Assembly: GCA_900769345.1 (NCBI GenBank) | Contig: CAAGGJ010000007.1 | Coordinates: forward strand, 1-26,295 | DNA length: 26,295 bases | From: Bacteroidales bacterium | Lineage (GTDB): Bacteria; Bacteroidota; Bacteroidia; Bacteroidales; Muribaculaceae | Direction: 5' to 3' | Shown: positions 25,138-26,295 of the stretch, piece by piece | Layout: every line of letters starts with the position of its first letter | How positions within the stretch are numbered: the stretch's first letter is position 1 | Translations under genes and position numbers: made by a program | Notes under the pieces: generated by a model | The model's database searches: none | Told to the model about the DNA's origin: nothing | Seen by the model: only the letters and a program-made list of their open reading frames with translations

Positions 25138-25168
25138 TTGATTATACCGCCACAATTGTTTACCTTTG
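25138..25168 (+). promoter_or_regulatory. Promoter of the EEP-fold protein gene
   Basis: TTG at 25138-25140, 20 nt, then TACCTTTG at 25161-25168, with the same -7 sequence and spacing as the tRNA-Cys promoter. The leader to the ATG at 25232 is about 57 nt. Confidence 0.8.
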
Positions 25169-25231
25169 TTTATTGCTATTTATAGCCAACACATTTTTCA
25201 TAATAAATAACCAAATTAATATATTTTCACT

Positions 25232-26014
25232 ATGTCAATTAAAACTATTTTTTTCATTGCATGTTTGGCTGCATCTGCAATATCTCTACAAGCTGCCGAA
25301 CACTGTTGCAAATCACTTAACATCGTCTCATACAATGTACGTAACGGCATCGGAATCGACAATGTAAACAACTTAAGTCGCACAGTAAGCACATTACGAA
25401 ACACCCATCCCGAAATAGTGTGCCTACAAGAACTCGACAGCATAACAGGTCGCAGCAACAAGCGATATATCCTCGGCGAACTTGCCGACTCTCTCGGAAT
25501 GTATCCTACCTACGGACCGGCAATCAACTTCGATGGCGGGAAATATGGTATCGGCATCCTCTCTCGCACTAAACCCATCAGCACTAAGATTGTGCCACTT
25601 CCAGGTCGCGAAGAAGCGCGCACTCTTCTTATTGCAGAATTTCCCGACTATGTGATTGCTTGCACTCACCTCTCACTTACCCCCGACGACCAATTACTCT
25701 CTATCCCTATCATCGAAAAAGAAGCAGCTCTCTGCAATAAACCATTCTTCTTAGCCGGCGACCTAAATACCCAAATTCCATCTGCCACTATTGATGCCCT
25801 TACCAAATCATTCAATATCGTCAGCCAAACCGACTTCCCCACATGGCCGAGTAACGATCCTCAAGACTTAATCGACTACATCCTTGTAGATAAAGCATAC
25901 GCCAACAAAATTAAAGTGACCGAAGCCAAAGCCATTAAAGGAACCATAGCATCCGACCACATTCCACAATTCATCACAATCAAGCTAAAATGCAACACAG
26001 GCTGTTGTAAATAA
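25232..26014 (+). CDS. Secreted endonuclease/exonuclease/phosphatase (EEP) family protein
   Basis: This protein of 260 residues has a signal peptide to about residue 22. All core residues of the DNase I-like EEP fold are visible: Asn35 (SYNVRNG), Glu67 (CLQELD), YGIGILSR (105-112), His146 (CTHLS), Asp177/Asn179 (AGDLN), DYILVD (215-220) and Asp242/His243 (SDHIP). The metal-dependent phosphoesterase site is therefore complete. Substrates in the family range from DNA to inositol phosphates and sphingomyelin. Being exported, a lipid, sugar phosphate or environmental nucleic acid is possible. The mature protein starts with a Cys-Cys pair (25-26) and ends with Cys254, Cys258 and Cys259, an odd feature that may tie the two ends by disulfides or bind metal. 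Confidence 0.88.
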   Translation: MSIKTIFFIACLAASAISLQAAEHCCKSLNIVSYNVRNGIGIDNVNNLSRTVSTLRNTHPEIVCLQELDSITGRSNKRYILGELADSLGMYPTYGPAINFDGGKYGIGILSRTKPISTKIVPLPGREEARTLLIAEFPDYVIACTHLSLTPDDQLLSIPIIEKEAALCNKPFFLAGDLNTQIPSATIDALTKSFNIVSQTDFPTWPSNDPQDLIDYILVDKAYANKIKVTEAKAIKGTIASDHIPQFITIKLKCNTGCCK

Positions 26015-26109
26015 TAACAATTCTCTTTGCAACAAACATCCCCTCTCCACGCCCTCGCCCTTCTCATAAATACGCATATATAATGACGCTATGCCATGAA
26101 TCTCTTCCG

Positions 26110-26158
26110 GGCTACATCATTCTCCGACAATGCCGCCCGCAGAGAGAATCCGCTAGCC
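26110..26158. repeat. Imperfect hairpin next to the repeat array
   Basis: GGCTA (26110-26114) faces TAGCC (26154-26158), and inside it ATTCTC (26119-26124) faces GAGAAT (26144-26149). It could be a structured end of the repeat element that follows or a weak terminator for the EEP gene. No T run follows. Confidence 0.35.
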
Positions 26159-26172
26159 TATGATATCCGATA

Positions 26173-26295
26173 GCTCTGAGTCATCAGAGCCTTCCCGAAT
26201 GCTCCGAGTGCTCTGAGGGCTCCGAGGGCTCCGAGGGCTCTGAGTATTCCGAGTGCTCTGAGTCATCAGAGCCTTCCCGAGAGCTCCGAGGGCTC
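26173..26295. repeat. Array of 9-nt quasi-palindromic repeats, running off the window
   Basis: Seven uninterrupted 9-nt units of consensus GCTCYGAGK fill 26201-26263 (one unit has ATT for GCT). Further units lie at 26173-26181 and 26283-26291. A longer 26-nt unit, GCTCTGAGTCATCAGAGC plus CTTCCCGA, occurs exactly twice (26173-26198 and 26255-26280), 82 nt apart. GAG-N2-CTC junctions and GCTCTGA/TCAGAGC make the array able to fold on either strand. Open frames exist on both strands, but the 82-nt step is not a multiple of three, which speaks against a coding repeat. The array continues beyond the right edge. Confidence 0.85.

Noticed and set aside
26173..26295. CRISPR array at the right edge
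   Set aside because: The units are 9 nt, directly adjacent and without unique spacers. The 26-nt repeat occurs only twice and is separated by more of the same units.
26161..26295. Ser-Glu-Gly repeat protein in the array on the plus strand
   Set aside because: The frame has a stop at 26161 and no start codon. The duplicated unit shifts frame between copies. A minus-strand gene from outside cannot be excluded but is not supported.

Overview
The window reads as chromosomal backbone of a Bacteroidales bacterium. The evidence is promoters of the Bacteroidetes type (-33 TTTG, -7 TAnnTTTG), no Shine-Dalgarno sequences before the genes, a Bacteroides-type serine palmitoyltransferase, BACON, META and DUF4827-type envelope proteins, and the gene run sppA-lpxK-punA-thiL. 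Assignment to a family such as Muribaculaceae is only a guess from overall style.

Layout. At the left edge (about 1-198, minus strand) lies the 5' part of a group II intron of the IIC type. It sits directly behind the terminator of a large secreted TPR-repeat protein (256-2304, minus). Divergent from that is a double-META-domain exported protein (2512-3390). Then comes a tight plus-strand module for cytochrome c: a short ResB-like protein, CcsA and a three-haem cytochrome c peroxidase (3677-6730). A GH43 glycosidase (6900-7892, minus), an acidic PRiA4/ORF3-like protein (8138-8680, minus) and serine palmitoyltransferase (8865-10052, minus) follow as separate units.

From 15747 down to about 10350 there is a minus-strand series: SppA peptidase, LpxK (lipid A), purine nucleoside phosphorylase, ThiL and a small BACON lipoprotein. 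From 19182 down to 16128 is a three-gene minus-strand operon: DHH nanoRNase/pAp phosphatase, a DUF4827-like lipoprotein and GlmM. Divergent from it runs dsbD-mazG-topB-nudix (19337-24873, plus). A tRNA-Cys with a textbook promoter and terminator follows, then a secreted endonuclease/exonuclease/phosphatase-fold protein (25232-26014). The right edge enters a GC-rich array of 9-nt quasi-palindromic repeats.

How the genes relate: several products serve the envelope (LpxK and GlmM for lipid A and peptidoglycan precursors, SPT for sphingolipids, SppA for signal-peptide clearance, DsbD for periplasmic thiols). The Ccs pair very probably matures the adjacent peroxidase, and DsbD could supply the reductant for haem attachment. 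MazG, NUDIX, PNP and NrnA are nucleotide housekeeping enzymes. I saw no convincing new defence or mobile system. The items most worth a second look are the IIC intron at the terminator, the repeat array at the right end, the regulated-looking peroxidase module and the cysteine-clustered secreted EEP protein.
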